DNA of 64,000 bases, from positions 9,437,587 to 9,501,586 of the forward strand of contig JARUPZ010000017.1 in assembly GCA_031213475.1 (NCBI GenBank), in the 5' to 3' direction. The notes beneath the pieces were generated by a model. The model made no database searches. It was not told where the DNA came from and saw only the letters and a program-made list of their open reading frames with translations. Source of the DNA: Nereocystis luetkeana. Lineage: Eukaryota; Sar; Phaeophyceae; Laminariales; Laminariaceae. A program made the position numbers and the translations under genes. Shown here piece after piece: positions 11,378-22,565 of the stretch (positions within the stretch are counted from its first letter, which is position 1; every line of letters begins with the position of its first letter).

Positions 11378-11730
11378 GCGTCTGTACGGAAACGAATCTC
11401 CGCTGGCGCTTCGAGAAGTTGCGCAGACGGTGTTTTGGCTGCCCGGCGTCGGCAGGCGTAATGGAGCGGGATTTTAGCATCGCAGGTATGTTCATGCCTG
11501 GCAAGCGCGGCTCGCTTGACCCCGCTTATTTAGAGATGTCGCTCTTCTTGCGAGCGCAGTATGATAACATACCCGACGACGTCCCGCGGCTGTCCGACGA
11601 CGACACGAAAAAGGCTATCCCGGAGCGATTCAGGGATCAGACAATGCTGGATGACGTGAAGGTGTTGGCCTATGTACCTGATGAGGATCCCGATGATGAC
11701 GAAGACGACAGGGATCAAAGCGTCGAGTGA
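11378..11730 (+). pseudogene. hAT transposase last exon: dimerisation domain
   Basis: Encodes FEKLRRRCFGCPASAGV, MERDFSIAGMF and KRGSLDPAYLEM, the hAT C-terminal dimerisation domain with the third catalytic acid, then an acidic tail (DEDPDDDEDDRD) and TGA at 11728-11730. This is the best-preserved exon and is open throughout. Confidence 0.9.
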
Positions 11731-12420
11731 GTGTTGCCGGACCCGGTAAGACCGGAGCCGACGAGCCACGAAGGCGAAGGGGCCGCAGCTGGGAACGGTG
11801 GAGGGGCGTCAAGCCGGGAGGAATAAGAGGTCACAGCCCGGAGTGGCGGACAGGCCGTTTATGCCAGCGGCTCCACAGAAACCGCGGGTGGACTATTTGT
11901 TTAGTCGGGTCTGCGTTTGTAGCCTTCATATTTAATCGCAAGTGAAGCACAACGATGAAAGTTGTCTGAGCACACTTTCGAGCAACGGAGCTCGTAAATG
12001 GGAACCAATTGCGAGCGTAAAACATATGTTTTGGGGGCGAGCATGAAAAAAAGTGTCGTTGATGTTCTTTCAGGGTAGGGCCCATCATTTTGAGTTCGCC
12101 ACGGTCGCCGTGACATTGTGGTTTTGGCCGCCTCGCCGCGTGTTATAAAAGCGGCGGCATTTAGTGTCTTACTGCAGAATGCAAACGACGACGCCAGTCC
12201 TGCGTGTACTATTAATAAGCACTTTTGCCTCATGTTCGCCTCTACGAACACTTGACTTGCAGGAAGGTGGTTGACCTTTCTAACCTTCCATGCCTTCATG
12301 TCCTCGCACGTACTGTACTCTGTTGCATTAATTAAATTGAGTCTTTTGGGAGCAACCGATTTTCGTCTAGTGATTCGACTGGTTTTCAGCTTTCTGTCGT
12401 AGGAAATACGCTTGAGAACG
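11731..12420. other. No feature recognised
   Basis: Sequence downstream of the hAT stop. Open frames of up to about 130 codons on the minus strand have no family signature. No clear hAT terminal inverted repeat was found. Confidence 0.5.
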
Positions 12421-13135
12421 TGCTAGTGGTATTGATTGGCAAATCTCGCATTTTAGCCACAGCCATAGGCATCGGTCGACAGTGTCACGTACCATTTAAT
12501 CGTAAATGGGTATTAGTCGATGAAGCACAATCAAATTAGTCTAAGCAATGGGTATCGATCGACAATTTGATATATATATATATATATTATATATATATAT
12601 ATATCGGTCAAGTCAAGAAGCATCGATCGACAAATGCGTCACCTATTAGTCATGTCAACAGGCATCGAGCGACAAGCGCATGCTCAAATCGACTAAGTGC
12701 TATACCTATTAATCAAATCAATAGGCATCGAACGACTAAGTGGCATACCTATTAACTGAATCACTAGGCACCGATCGACCAAGTGGTATGCCTGGTACCT
12801 CTTAGTCAGATCAATAGGCATCGATCGACAAGGTGACACTCCTATTGGACTCAACAATACCTATCGATTGGCAATGTAACAGACCTATTGCACGAACAGC
12901 AGCCTATTGGGCCGATCAATCAAAACATATTGGTCAAAGAAATAGGTATCGATAGACGGTTTGAGATACCTATCCCAAGGTCAGTAGCCTATTGCACACA
13001 TGTTCCAACATATATTTGTCGAACTAATAGGTACCGATCGACAAGTTCGCACACCTATTGGGCACGACAATAGGTATCGACATGTATTACCCAAACCTAT
13101 TGAGACATCAATAAGCCTATTCAATAAACTATTGT
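12420..13135. repeat. Degenerate satellite related to the 3.2-3.9 kb array
   Basis: About a dozen units of 50-65 bp built on ATAGGCATCGATCGACAAG and CACCTATTAGTC, including an (AT)n tract at 12567-12604. The words AATAGG, ATCGAT and ACCTAT are shared with the first array. Arm-like complementary words inside each unit could form small hairpins. Confidence 0.85.
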
Positions 13136-13199
13136 CCAGGGGGGGCACTTCGTAGGATGTTACCGAGTTGAAATTTGAAAAGAAGAATGAGTCACCACG

Positions 13200-16100
13200 C
13201 GAGCGTGCATGAAGAGGCAGCAACTGCTCCCTAACCTTTTGAAAGGAAGACATACATACACTTGGTGTCGGCGTGGCACGGCAAGAGGGATCAGGCCAAC
13301 GAGGGGGCGTGTCGAGGTGCGGTAGCTGCTGCTGCTGCTACTGCAGTTGATGCCGCTACTGCTTTGGATGAGAAAAACGCTGGTGCTCTTGTTGCGGTTG
13401 CTACTGGTGCAGCCGATGAAATTGCTGGAGGTGAGGATGAGGGGTGTGTGGAGATTGCTGCTATTGGCGAGGGAGCAAGGGCAATACAACGTGGGATTAG
13501 GGGTCAGCAGGTGGGATCGCGAATGAGCTTGTCGTGGTGCCGATATCTGTGGCAGACCAGACAAAACAAACTATCCTTCGTATAAATACGATAATCGAGA
13601 AGCTGGCGGTTACGCATCTGGTGGTTCAAGGGTTGACTGAGGAACAACCGGGAGTTGGAGTGGGGGGTCAACTGGCGGGGGGTGGGGGGGGAGGGGCATC
13701 TCATGTAAACGGGGTGGCTGTTTTTCCTACTATGATACAAATGAGACCATCGAAGAAGCATCGACGGCAGAGCGTCGTAAGACAGTATGGAGCAAGGGTG
13801 GCACAATGCGCTTTGGTGCACTGTCAGCAGTCGTGCAATTGTTCGCCAAGGGGCTAATCCAAGATGTGCTCGGGGAGGATTTGATAGTGAACCCACGCTG
13901 TGTCGAAGGTCCCACGCTGTGTCGAAGATGCTAACAACGTGCTCTGGTATTTGCGTTGATCAGTTCGCGCCAAAGAAGGGGGTTTGAGGGGGTTCGGCGG
14001 AAAAAAGGACGCCGGTTGCAGCGAAGATGACCGTCTAATTACCGGTTTGTGACGCTGACAAGCAGCTCCGAGGTCGGTTCGGGAGCCTCCGCCCGGGACG
14101 GGTCGTTTCTGTACACAGAAATCCCCACAGCAGCACATACGTCACACCTAGTTTGGCAGAGAGAACAAGGGTACGACCAGCCACCCTTGCAGCAGTCAGA
14201 CGAACCCACGCTCGTTTCGGCAGACACGCGAGAGAGTATCGGGTCAGCACGTTCACGGCTTCCCAATGGGGAGTCGCGCAGTCGGAAACGATCAGACAGC
14301 ATGGTGCAGCAATGGCACGCAGGAAAAGAACTGCTGTATACGCTCGCCAACATTTGCACAACCGTGATAAGCGAGGCGTCGTCGGAGACGAATCTCGAGC
14401 AATAGGAGGATCTCTGGTTGCACCACCGATAGACCCCGTACACATGCAACGGTATTTCGGATACTTCAAAGGGTTCGGGGCAGTGGATGAGCTAGTCAGG
14501 TTAGTCACAGGAGGGGTATCTGTACACGCACCAGCGACGGGCGCAGATCTAGAGCGCGCATTACAGTACGGAAACCACCCCAGTGTCAACGAGCATTTCC
14601 CAGCGGTCTGGAAAAACACCGGCGAAGATGTAAGACGACAGAAATGCTTAGTCATAAAAAACTCAGTAGCGCACGAAATTCCCAATCTAACCCTAAGTTC
14701 CCGTTCGCGTCCGTCGTGACCGACAAGGTCAAGATCAAAAATGATTTATCGTTTGATGGGCAGCGTGGAGGGAGCAAAGGAGGGTTCAACGGAGATGCTG
14801 ACCCTGTCGCTGTTCCCCAATGCCTGTGCGCACACGCGCTGCCCAAGTTTCTTGACGAACTCGCGGCACTGAGGAAGAAGTTCCCAGAAGAGAGGATACC
14901 GATGAGTAAGGCCGATGTGGCGGACGCCTTCAGGAACGTGCGGATCGACCCCGACCAAGCTCACAACTTTTGCTACACAGTAGTAGATCTGGTCGTGATT
15001 TATTTTCGATTAACCTTCGGATGGTCGGGATCGCCGGGTTTCTGGGGCGTCATGTCTGCCGCGGCCGAACACGCGCACTGCCACACCACTCTGATTTCGA
15101 CTCAGCTATCAGACGAAGGAAAATAAATGATGGTCCACGTTAAGGTGGTGGATCTATGGGAAGAGGATACACCCACGCCGTTTCCGTCGGACGCGAACGT
15201 CAGAGCGCACAGCGGGGGAGAGATTTCCGACCCATTTTTGCCACCCGTGTACGTAGACGACTATCTCTTATTCAGGGTACAACATTCAGATTGTATTGCC
15301 TCGGCCTCCATCGCTTCGGATCACGTGGCTCATTCGGACCGGGGGAGCCCATTTTAGCCCCGAAGAAGAGTACGGATTGGGGCTCCACGATTGACGCGTT
15401 AGGGTTCACTATCAATTCGCGCACAATGCGAATCTCGTCTCCGCGAGAAAAGGCCAACGATATAAAAAGGCTGATGCTTCACCAGTGGCCCTTGAGCAGA
15501 AGGCGAGCGTCGGCGAGGGACGTTCTCCGCGTGGCCGGGAAGTTGTGGAACCTCACGTACGAAGTGCGAGCGGGCAGGTATTTCGCATGGAGGCTGTTGC
15601 AACTGACCGGAATACACGACGCAAGCGCTAGAAATAAACAGAACCGCATGATAAAGCTTGGCAGAGAGTTTCATGCGGACCTCCTCTTTTGGTAGTGGGT
15701 GATAGATCACGAGCTGCTACTAGAGGGAGAGGCGCTTAGCGTGCCCTGCCACACGGCGATAAAAAGATCCGCCTAAAGACTTTATCTGTCTGACGCAAGT
15801 TTTGAAGCGGTGGGAGGATTTTGTGTTCAGAAGAAGGTATTTCGGAGATACGACTTGTCGACTGAGTTGACTGCAGAACTTAAAAGGAAAGCCGGCCTTC
15901 AGGAGATCTACACCATCACAATCAACCTCCTAGAGTTGTTGGGAATGGTTGTGACCTCGTGGGTGATGCTCGAATTGGTAGGAGACGGGCCAGGCGCGGC
16001 AGACGACTCGTTTCTGATGCGAGGCGATAACATGGCGGCCGTGTCGTGGGTGTCTCGGAGCGGTGGGGCCACAGACAAGAGGACCTGCCTACTCACGAGA

Positions 16101-18360
16101 ATGCTGGCGCACCTTGAACTCGCAGGCGGATGGAACCACAGTGCAAAACATATTCCAGGCGTGCAGAATACTTTAGCGGACGGGATTTCAAGGTGGCCTA
16201 GGGAGATGTTGGCAGACAAGGTCAGGGAGCTAACCCACTCATGCGACTGGCGCGAAGAATCCATTGGTCCGCGGGGGTTGGGGATTTGTTATTTTGTACT
16301 CCAGACGAAGACCATCCTCACAAAACACGACGACGTATAATGGAGGCTCATGATGAACGAAGCAAAAGAACTCGCTTGACTCGCGCGCCCGTTATGATGC
16401 ATGCCTCGCTCAATTCATGGCATGCATAGTGTACACGCACGTTATCACAGGAACAGGGAACAACAGAGGAGGAAACAAGAAAGAGGTGGGAAATTGGTCG
16501 AAATGCTCGCGCTTGGTTCGGTAGGGAAGAGTAATCAGAAAAACTACTTAGCAAAAAGGAACACCTGGGTGAAAGAGAGAAACGCGCAGGGTGAAGGGCC
16601 TTAGTTGCATGCTGTCGACGATCCCAATGAAGAGTAGACCGAACTGCTCGAATTCATGACGTCCCGCTGTTTCGTGCACAATAACCAGCAATCGATCGCC
16701 AGAGGGTACTGGGACCTATGCCAATGGGACAGCGAAGTTTCAATAAAGAGTTTGAATTTCAAAGATCCGCCAAACTTTTTCAGAACACGCTTCCTATGGG
16801 CCACGTAAAAAAAATAAAACTCCTAACTTTTGAAAAAGCCCGAAAAAAGCAAATCTGGGGTCGATGTTGGGCCAACATCGGCTTGAGAAAAACTCAGGCC
16901 AATCTTCGGTTCGAAGCGGCGAGATTCCGAGTCCTCGACAGACATCGATCAGCAAAACCAACGATTGTGTCATGAATTCTGAACGGAGTGCGCTCGTTAG
17001 GGGCTCAGACCCACCCTAGGGTAACCGTCTTCACACCATGGCCGGTGGCCTGTGGCGGGAGCTGATCAGGCGCATGATAAAAAACATTTGGCCGCTGGTT
17101 TGCACAAAACAGAAGACAAAACTTCTCCTTCCGTTTCGAATGGCAAAAAATAGGGGATTTTTCAGGTTTGGGAGGATACCGTAGGACGCCGCCGGCAAGC
17201 TCTCGCCCCCTAGACCATGGATCCACCTGATATCTTCGAGGCCGCCATCTATATTCGTTGGCCTCGCCAGATACCGAGCGGGTTGGCCGTGGGCTGAGTC
17301 TATGTCGAGATCGAGCGTCGAGCGTCGCACGAGCTGGTTTCGATCACCGTGTTACAACTTGCAACCAGAAAAACACAAATTGCACCGCCTGCAGCCGTTG
17401 GGGGAAAAACAGAAAAAATCAAACATTTTTCTCTTTTTTCCCCACAGCGGCGGTACGTGAATTTTTTCGGCTGTTTTTTTAAAGCAATATATTTGAAAAA
17501 AAAAACTTTGAACTCCGCGTTTCCATTGGCATAGGTCTTAACAGCGATTAACTTTTTCCACAAGATGTTCGCAGGATGGGAGCTACTTTTGTCGCATAGC
17601 ATGACCGACGACGCAGTGGGAAAGGGGATATAATGGGCGCACGGTATGTCTACCAAAGAAAAACACGTTAGATTGCCCTTGACGTGGGGAATGCTTGCGG
17701 AAGGGCGACAGGCAATCGTGAGTATGGAAGACGGGGGGTATGTTACATGTGGTTAGGATTCGCCGTGTCATATTTTATCTTGTGCCGAGCGTCGGAGTTG
17801 TGGGCGTACGCCAATAGGCAGGTACATCCCGAGTTTTGTATGACACGGAAATGCACGTCTTTCTTTCACGAAGGAGTGCAGGTGGCATTTGAGAACAGAG
17901 CGATCGCTACTGCAGTGTAGCCAATGTTTTTGGCGTCGAAATGTGACCAAAATCTGGCAGGGTGCACCATCCCGCGAACGCGCCTCGCCCAGGAAAGAGA
18001 CGGGGAGGGCGTCAATGGGAGCGTTCGAAGCTCTGTTGGAACTGCTGGGTATATGTCCACTGCTACCAGCGGATGCGCCCTTGACGGCTAGGAGCCCCCC
18101 GCTTGGGTGGAAAGTGTTTGCTAGGACAGAAGCAGTCGTGGCGTTGAGATTTATGGTAGGTAGCATCGGTAGAGATCCCATGCAGGTCGCGTTGCACTCT
18201 GGAAGAATCGCGGGGGCGCCCAGCTAGCGTCCCAAGGAATCTCGGAGTTGCACAAATTCAGCGCGCAGGACGGTGAAAGTCGCGGGCGTTCATGACGTAC
18301 GTGAAGGAGGCAGGGGAAGGGGCAAGCTCCGTTTCTGCTGCTCTCGCAATAACGTAGAAT
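13200..18360 (+). mobile_element. DIRS-like (tyrosine-recombinase) retroelement, broken fossil
   Basis: Order of parts: gag-like region about 13.25-14.7 kb (alanine-rich, then a region ending in VAHEIPNLTLS that typically precedes the RT); reverse transcriptase about 14.7-15.35 kb (MSKADVADAFRNVRID, FGWSGSPGFW, and the YVDDY catalytic motif near 15250); RNase H and connection about 15.36-16.34 kb (HIPGVQNTLADGISRWP); tyrosine recombinase about 16.4-18.36 kb (ALHSGRIAGA, and a terminal FMTYV-type nucleophile region). RT, then RNase H, then tyrosine recombinase is the DIRS arrangement. It is broken in roughly ten places and carries one inserted element. No terminal repeats were identified, so both ends are approximate; age looks moderate to old. 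Confidence 0.8.
16711..17540. mobile_element. Non-autonomous inverted-repeat element inside the DIRS recombinase region
   Basis: The two ends are inverted repeats: GGACCTATGCCAATGGGA (16712-16729) and, on the other strand, AGACCTATGCCAATGGAA (17521-17538), with weaker complementarity for about 20 bp more. The 830 bp interior has no recognisable protein. Recombinase-like sequence lies on both sides, so this is a later insertion. A target duplication could not be fixed. Confidence 0.75.
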
Positions 18361-19530
18361 AATATTCCTGACAACATGGACATAACTTTCAAGTGGTCAG
18401 GCTGCTTTATGGTGTGAGTGGTAGATAGCCTCGCAGAGTTTGCAACCGCGCCATCAGAGTTCGGGTTCGCCTCAATCATTAAACGTAGGAAGGTTTTTCC
18501 ATAAGATGTAGATGGGGGAAAAAGAACGGGACATATGACGGAGTGGTCGTTCGTATCAAAGTTTGGGAGGTTTTGAATCTGCACGATAGAGGTCTACATG
18601 TGAAAAGTTAACCCATGATTCTTGAGCCATAACAAACCTGGAGGATGTAGGTATTTACCGTATTCATACGACTAAAATTGCACCTGGAAGGTCGTACAAA
18701 CAATCGGAACCGCAAGTGCGAGGATCATTTTGTTTTTCATGATGACGGAGAAAGATAATCGACTGGAAAGGAATGGCAACGAGTGCACGCACAAAGGAGC
18801 GGGTGGATTGGGCCAAGGCGATGAGGCGGCCATGAAGAGCGGCAGGAAGACGGTGCACGGAGACCCATGATCTGCGTGCACACTGTCATCACGAGAGAAG
18901 CAGTCATAGTTTGTTTTTTCCTGGTATTGTTTTTCACGTGGCAGATTAGTATCTACCGGTACTTGTTATTAACGTCGTCACTGGTCTTTGTAGTTTATCG
19001 AGTTGTATACCCTTCACGGGGGATAAGCTACGCAATTATCAGGGACGTGGTATCATAACTGTGCTGCACCTTTTTGTGTCAGACAGTCCAGGAAGAGATG
19101 GCGATCGTTGATATTCGTGTGGTAGTAAGGTTCGATTGCTCTCTTTTTCACTGCATATCCGCGAGTCTTCACTCTGACAGCACTCCAGATAGCAGGTAGG
19201 TGTGTTCCTCTTTCGTTTTCACGACTACCGTGCGTTTCGTACGGTGTAGGCAGCACTTCAGACAGCATCCGCTGTAGTCAGCAGCCACGAGTTGGTTGGT
19301 GGTGGGAACGGGGGTACTCTATGTTATAGTTGAGAGGATATACCCGCAGCCATGTTAGTTCAGTTTGCACATTGGTTTTAGCTCGTGTGCGCTTTCTTCG
19401 TCTGGTTTATTTTGAGGCAGCCGAGTTTTTGATTTTTTTTGTTTTTCGGATCTTCCTAGGGCTCCAGCACCTTTGTGTGACGGACTCCTTCGTCAAGAGA
19501 GTTAATGTGAGAACAACAACAACAACAATA
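18360..19530. other. No gene recognised
   Basis: Probably the 3' non-coding part of the DIRS-like element and then unclassified sequence. A word at about 18677 (TTGCACCTGGAAGGTCGTAC) recurs near 50973, so the tail belongs to the repeat shared with 51 kb. Confidence 0.4.
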
Positions 19531-19534
19531 AACA

Positions 19535-20455
19535 CACACCTGTAGGATGTATGTTCATATGATATTCATACTGCTACCAGTCGAACTGTTCCTGGTAGGT
19601 CGTATGGCAAGAGCTCTCTGGATCCTCGGGCCTATCTCTCTTGCTTTCACGAGAGTGGAGACCTTCACCTTAGCCCCTACACATGTACAGGACTAAGTTT
19701 CCCTGACCACCGCAGCAAACTATCACACCGCTGCCTCCAAGCATGAAGCTGTGCAGTGCAAGCAGGTTATTATTTGGGTGAAAGAACCCTATGAAAGCTA
19801 CGTTGGAACTGAAAACTACACAATGGCAGCTTTTTTTTTTTTTTTTTTTTCTTATCCCACTCATTATCTTCGCACATCTTCTTCTTTCTCTTCCAACTCG
19901 TAACTCAGATCCGGGGTCACATAGCAGGCTCTTCTACCCCCTTCCCGCTACGGTACGTGCCTTCATTTTTATCGCGAGAAGATTTCAGCCTTTTCTTCCC
20001 TCGTCGACTCGCATCGAATTGTGCCTACCCACGCTGCAAGGCGCTCTCAACAATTGAATCCTTTTTTAATTTGCAAATAAAGTCGAAGTCCGACCCACCT
20101 GGGGCTCGAACCCAGGACTCAAACAAGTAGAATTCGAGGTTAACCACTTGAACCACCGGGGCGACCGGTCATGATATAGCTGGTGTTAGGGTCTTCTCGT
20201 ACCCGGTACGTTGGCGTTTCACTCGTTTTGCCCGTTTTGTTATTCTCGTACCCGGTACGTTGGCATTCCACTCGCTTTTCCCGGTATTGTCATCTGTCCT
20301 CGTACGTTCGCACTTTGCTTGCTTTACTCGTTAGGTTGGTTAAACATCATAATTCTGTCACTTATACTACCTGGTAAGTCAGAGGTGCCACTTGGTTGTA
20401 CTGATGTAGTTGGGCTTAAAAACGGTATAAACGGTGATGACACACATAGCTACCT
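19535..20455. repeat. Dispersed repeat R2, copy A (interrupted by a SINE)
   Basis: About 19535-19827 and 20170-20440 match 51010-51580 in the same orientation at high identity, for example from GATATTCATACTGCTA through GAAAACTACACAA and again from ATAGCTGGTGTTA through GGTTAAACATCATAATTCTG. The interruption is the SINE at 19828-20167. A TACCTGGTA at 20368-20376 corresponds to a plain TA in the other copy. Confidence 0.85.
19828..20167 (-). mobile_element. tRNA-derived SINE, copy 1
   Basis: Reading from 20167 leftwards: a tRNA-like head with an A box around GGTTCAAGTGGTTAACC and a B box GGTTCGAGCCC, a body of about 240 bp, and a 3' poly-A tail (a T-run of about 22 on the plus strand). Inserted in repeat R2. 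The head resembles a tRNA but is followed by a shared body, so it is a SINE and not a tRNA gene. A nearly identical copy is at 21439-21775. Confidence 0.9.
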
Positions 20456-20469
20456 TTGTTTTTCGCTTT

Positions 20470-21430
20470 TTTCTCTAGGGGGGGGGTCGCGTTTTAATTA
20501 CTTGGATAAAGTTTACGAAGGTCCGAGATGCGCAACAAAATCTCCTATACTAAAACCCTTTATAAAAATGGCTCGTGAGCGCGGGACCTCAGGATCACAT
20601 AGGGAACGAATATGCTGACGGACGTAGCGCCACCCAACGGGTCCCGCAGGCACGCTACACGGCCGGGGATACACCCAAGGACTCTGCAAACGGCACCTCT
20701 CGCTCTCTACATGGCGGGGATGGCGCGCTGCGCCGTGTGGCGAGGCCGAAATTGTCAAACGGAGCGAAAAAGGCGCGAGATACTTGCTCAGTACTTGCTC
20801 AAAGAAGGAGCACCCAATCACCCAGTTGCATCAGAAAACTTCCAAGGAATTGACGATCCTACACCGTCAAACACGAAGGCTGCACGGACACACCGGTACA
20901 CCTCAAGACCTCTGATACGTGCAAGTCCTCTACGGACTTTATCTCTGCGGCCTCAGCTGTCCGTGGGTGGGGTTGTCCACGTCTCCAGTCGTCAACTGCT
21001 GCTATCAGCAACTTTTTACGAGCCTATTTTATGCGGTGCAATTTACTACTCTGTTAATATTAATGCTGCTGCTGTTTTTTGCTACAGCAGTAAAAGCCCA
21101 GGTCTCATATTGCAAAGCACCCTGCAGCCTGCTCTCACCGGCGCTGTAGCCCGCCACAGTTGTGCGGGACGCAGAGCTTTCCTCCCGTCTTCCACCACGA
21201 CGCGCAAGGCCTCCGGTCTCCAACACCCCCACCGTCTACTTGTATTCGTCACCTCTACTGTGCTGCTGCTGCTGCTGCTGCTTTTCCCAGTGACGCAGTC
21301 TCTAAACCATTACACATTTACCATCCGCAAATCCCCTCCTTTTCTTCACTATTTTCAAGACTAAATTCCATCTTTTTGTAGCCATCCCCCCTCCTTTCCC
21401 ACTTTGTCCAAGTAAACCGAAATTTGGCTC
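20470..21430. repeat. Repeat Y with inverted ends, possible non-autonomous DNA element
   Basis: The left end (about 20495, ATTACTTGGATAAAGT) and right end (about 21402-21417, the complement of TTTACTTGGACAAAGT) are inverted repeats. The first 190 bp (20470-20660) occur in reverse at 50755-50940. The open frame at 20612-21364 has no recognised domain and a CTG-run-encoded leucine stretch; I do not call it a gene. Confidence 0.5.
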
Positions 21431-21438
21431 TATAGCAT

Positions 21439-21775
21439 TTTTTTTTTTTTTTTTCTATTTCCATTTATTATCTTCGCACATCTTCTTCTCTCTCTCCTTC
21501 CAACTCGTAACTCAGATCCGGGGTCACATAGGCTCTTCTACCCCCTTCCCGCTACGGTACGTGCCTTCATTTTTATCGCGAGAAGATTTCAGCCTTTTCT
21601 TCCCTCGTCGACTCGCATCGAATTGTGCCTATACCCACGCTGCAAGGCGCTCTCAACGATAAAATCCTTTTTTATTTTTTGCAAATAGAGTCAAAGTCCG
21701 ACCCACCTGGGGCTCGAACCCAGGACTCAAACAAGTAGAATTCGAGGTTTAAAAACCACTTGAACCACCGGGGCG
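21439..21775 (-). mobile_element. tRNA-derived SINE, copy 2
   Basis: Same head (A box, B box GGTTCGAGCCC), body and poly-A tail (T-run at about 21439-21460) as copy 1, with only scattered differences and small indels. Two close copies 1.6 kb apart suggest fairly recent activity. Confidence 0.9.
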
Positions 21776-21779
21776 CTGG

Positions 21780-22050
21780 AGGTGGCCACGCAATTTTGTA
21801 GCCAAGTAGTTAAGAAAAACAACGTACCACGTAGCCTGGATTTCACCGACCAACACTTTCTACAAGTAATTTTTCTGACTCTTTCAAGTCTGCGTTGAGG
21901 TCAGCCTTTCTTTCAAATTTGCCGTGAAAGTCAGCATTGTCACAAAGGAAGTCAGCATTTGTCAAGCAAATGTCATACACCTCAGTCGGTGCGTCGGCTC
22001 AGCTCTGCGAAGCCACCTCCTTGCAGTCTACCGGTATCAGACAGAGCTGC
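21780..22050. other. No feature recognised
   Basis: Unclassified sequence between the SINE and the CTG/CAG-rich block. Confidence 0.4.
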
Positions 22051-22565
22051 TGCCGCTGCTTCTGAGCTTTGTCCGCCGAACGCTTGACATTTTTGCAGCT
22101 GCTGCTCCTGAGCGGCACAGATCCTGAGCAGCAGCTTCGCTGACTGCGGATAATTTTTGTTGCAGATCAGCAATGCTGCTGCTTTTCTACAGCTGTGAGC
22201 TTTGGCCGCCGAGACCTGGCCGCGATAGACACATTCATGCTTCTTCTGGGGTTTTCGCGACGGCAGATACATAAGCGACAGAGAGAGCCAGCACCACCAC
22301 CACAACAAGTAGCTGCTGTGCAGCTGCTGCTCGGCGTTAGCTGCTGCTGCCTGCCGCTGACTGCAGATAACTGTTTTTGCACTTATTAATAGCTGCTGCT
22401 GCTGCTGCTGCTTGCTTCTTCTGCTTGCTGCTGAGCTTCGGCCGCCGAGAGCTCTGGCCGCGATCGACATATACGTATGTTTCTTTTACGAGTTGTCGCG
22501 ACGGGAGGTCATGGTCGGTTAGTTCCTGGCGATTAGCCACCCGTATCTGCCGAGGGGTGTGTACC
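22050..22565. repeat. CTG/CAG-rich tandem duplication
   Basis: A unit of about 240 bp recurs: GGCCGCCGAGACCTGGCCGC (about 22203) and GGCCGCCGAGAGCTCTGGCC (about 22441) each precede CGCGAT.GACA and a TCGCGACGG word; a third partial unit lies upstream at about 22070. The spacers are rich in CTG triplets. Open frames here reflect the triplets and are not called as genes. Confidence 0.7.

Larger units (their letters stand above)
1693..11730 (+). pseudogene. hAT-family transposase gene, six or more exons, inactivated
   Basis: A hAT (hobo/Ac/Tam3) DNA-transposase gene can be followed through exons at about 1797-2004, 5846-5993, 6142-6512, 8117-8300, 9139-9864 and 11378-11730. The first three introns have GT..AG ends and preserve phase. 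All three catalytic acids are visible: D in RDLWQS (about 5951-5968), D in TDAGSD (about 6310-6327) and E in MERDFSIAG (about 11461). The RW motif (QRWIST, near 8190) and the C-terminal dimerisation domain are present. The gene is dead: a one-base frame change near 8242, three in-frame stops in the 9139 exon (near 9160, 9273 and 9338), a further frame change near 9385, and one at the G-run near 9667. No BED zinc finger, terminal inverted repeats or 8 bp target duplication were found. Intron 1 is 3.8 kb and filled with other repeats. It could be an intron-bearing transposon or an old domesticated copy; the decay argues against present function. Confidence 0.8.

Noticed and set aside
12567-12604. 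Tyrosine/isoleucine-repeat peptide
   Set aside because: Translation of an (AT)n microsatellite.
20090-20170. Possible functional tRNA gene (A and B boxes)
   Set aside because: The same sequence with the same downstream body and poly-A tail occurs again at 21700-21775; it is the head of a SINE.
20612-21364. 250-codon open frame on the plus strand
   Set aside because: Lies in repeat Y, shows no domain, and its long leucine run comes from a CTG microsatellite; composition is not protein-like over most of its length.
22195-22470. Poly-Gln or poly-Ala proteins on either strand
   Set aside because: Triplet-repeat translation in a duplicated CTG/CAG tract; no flanking coding signal.
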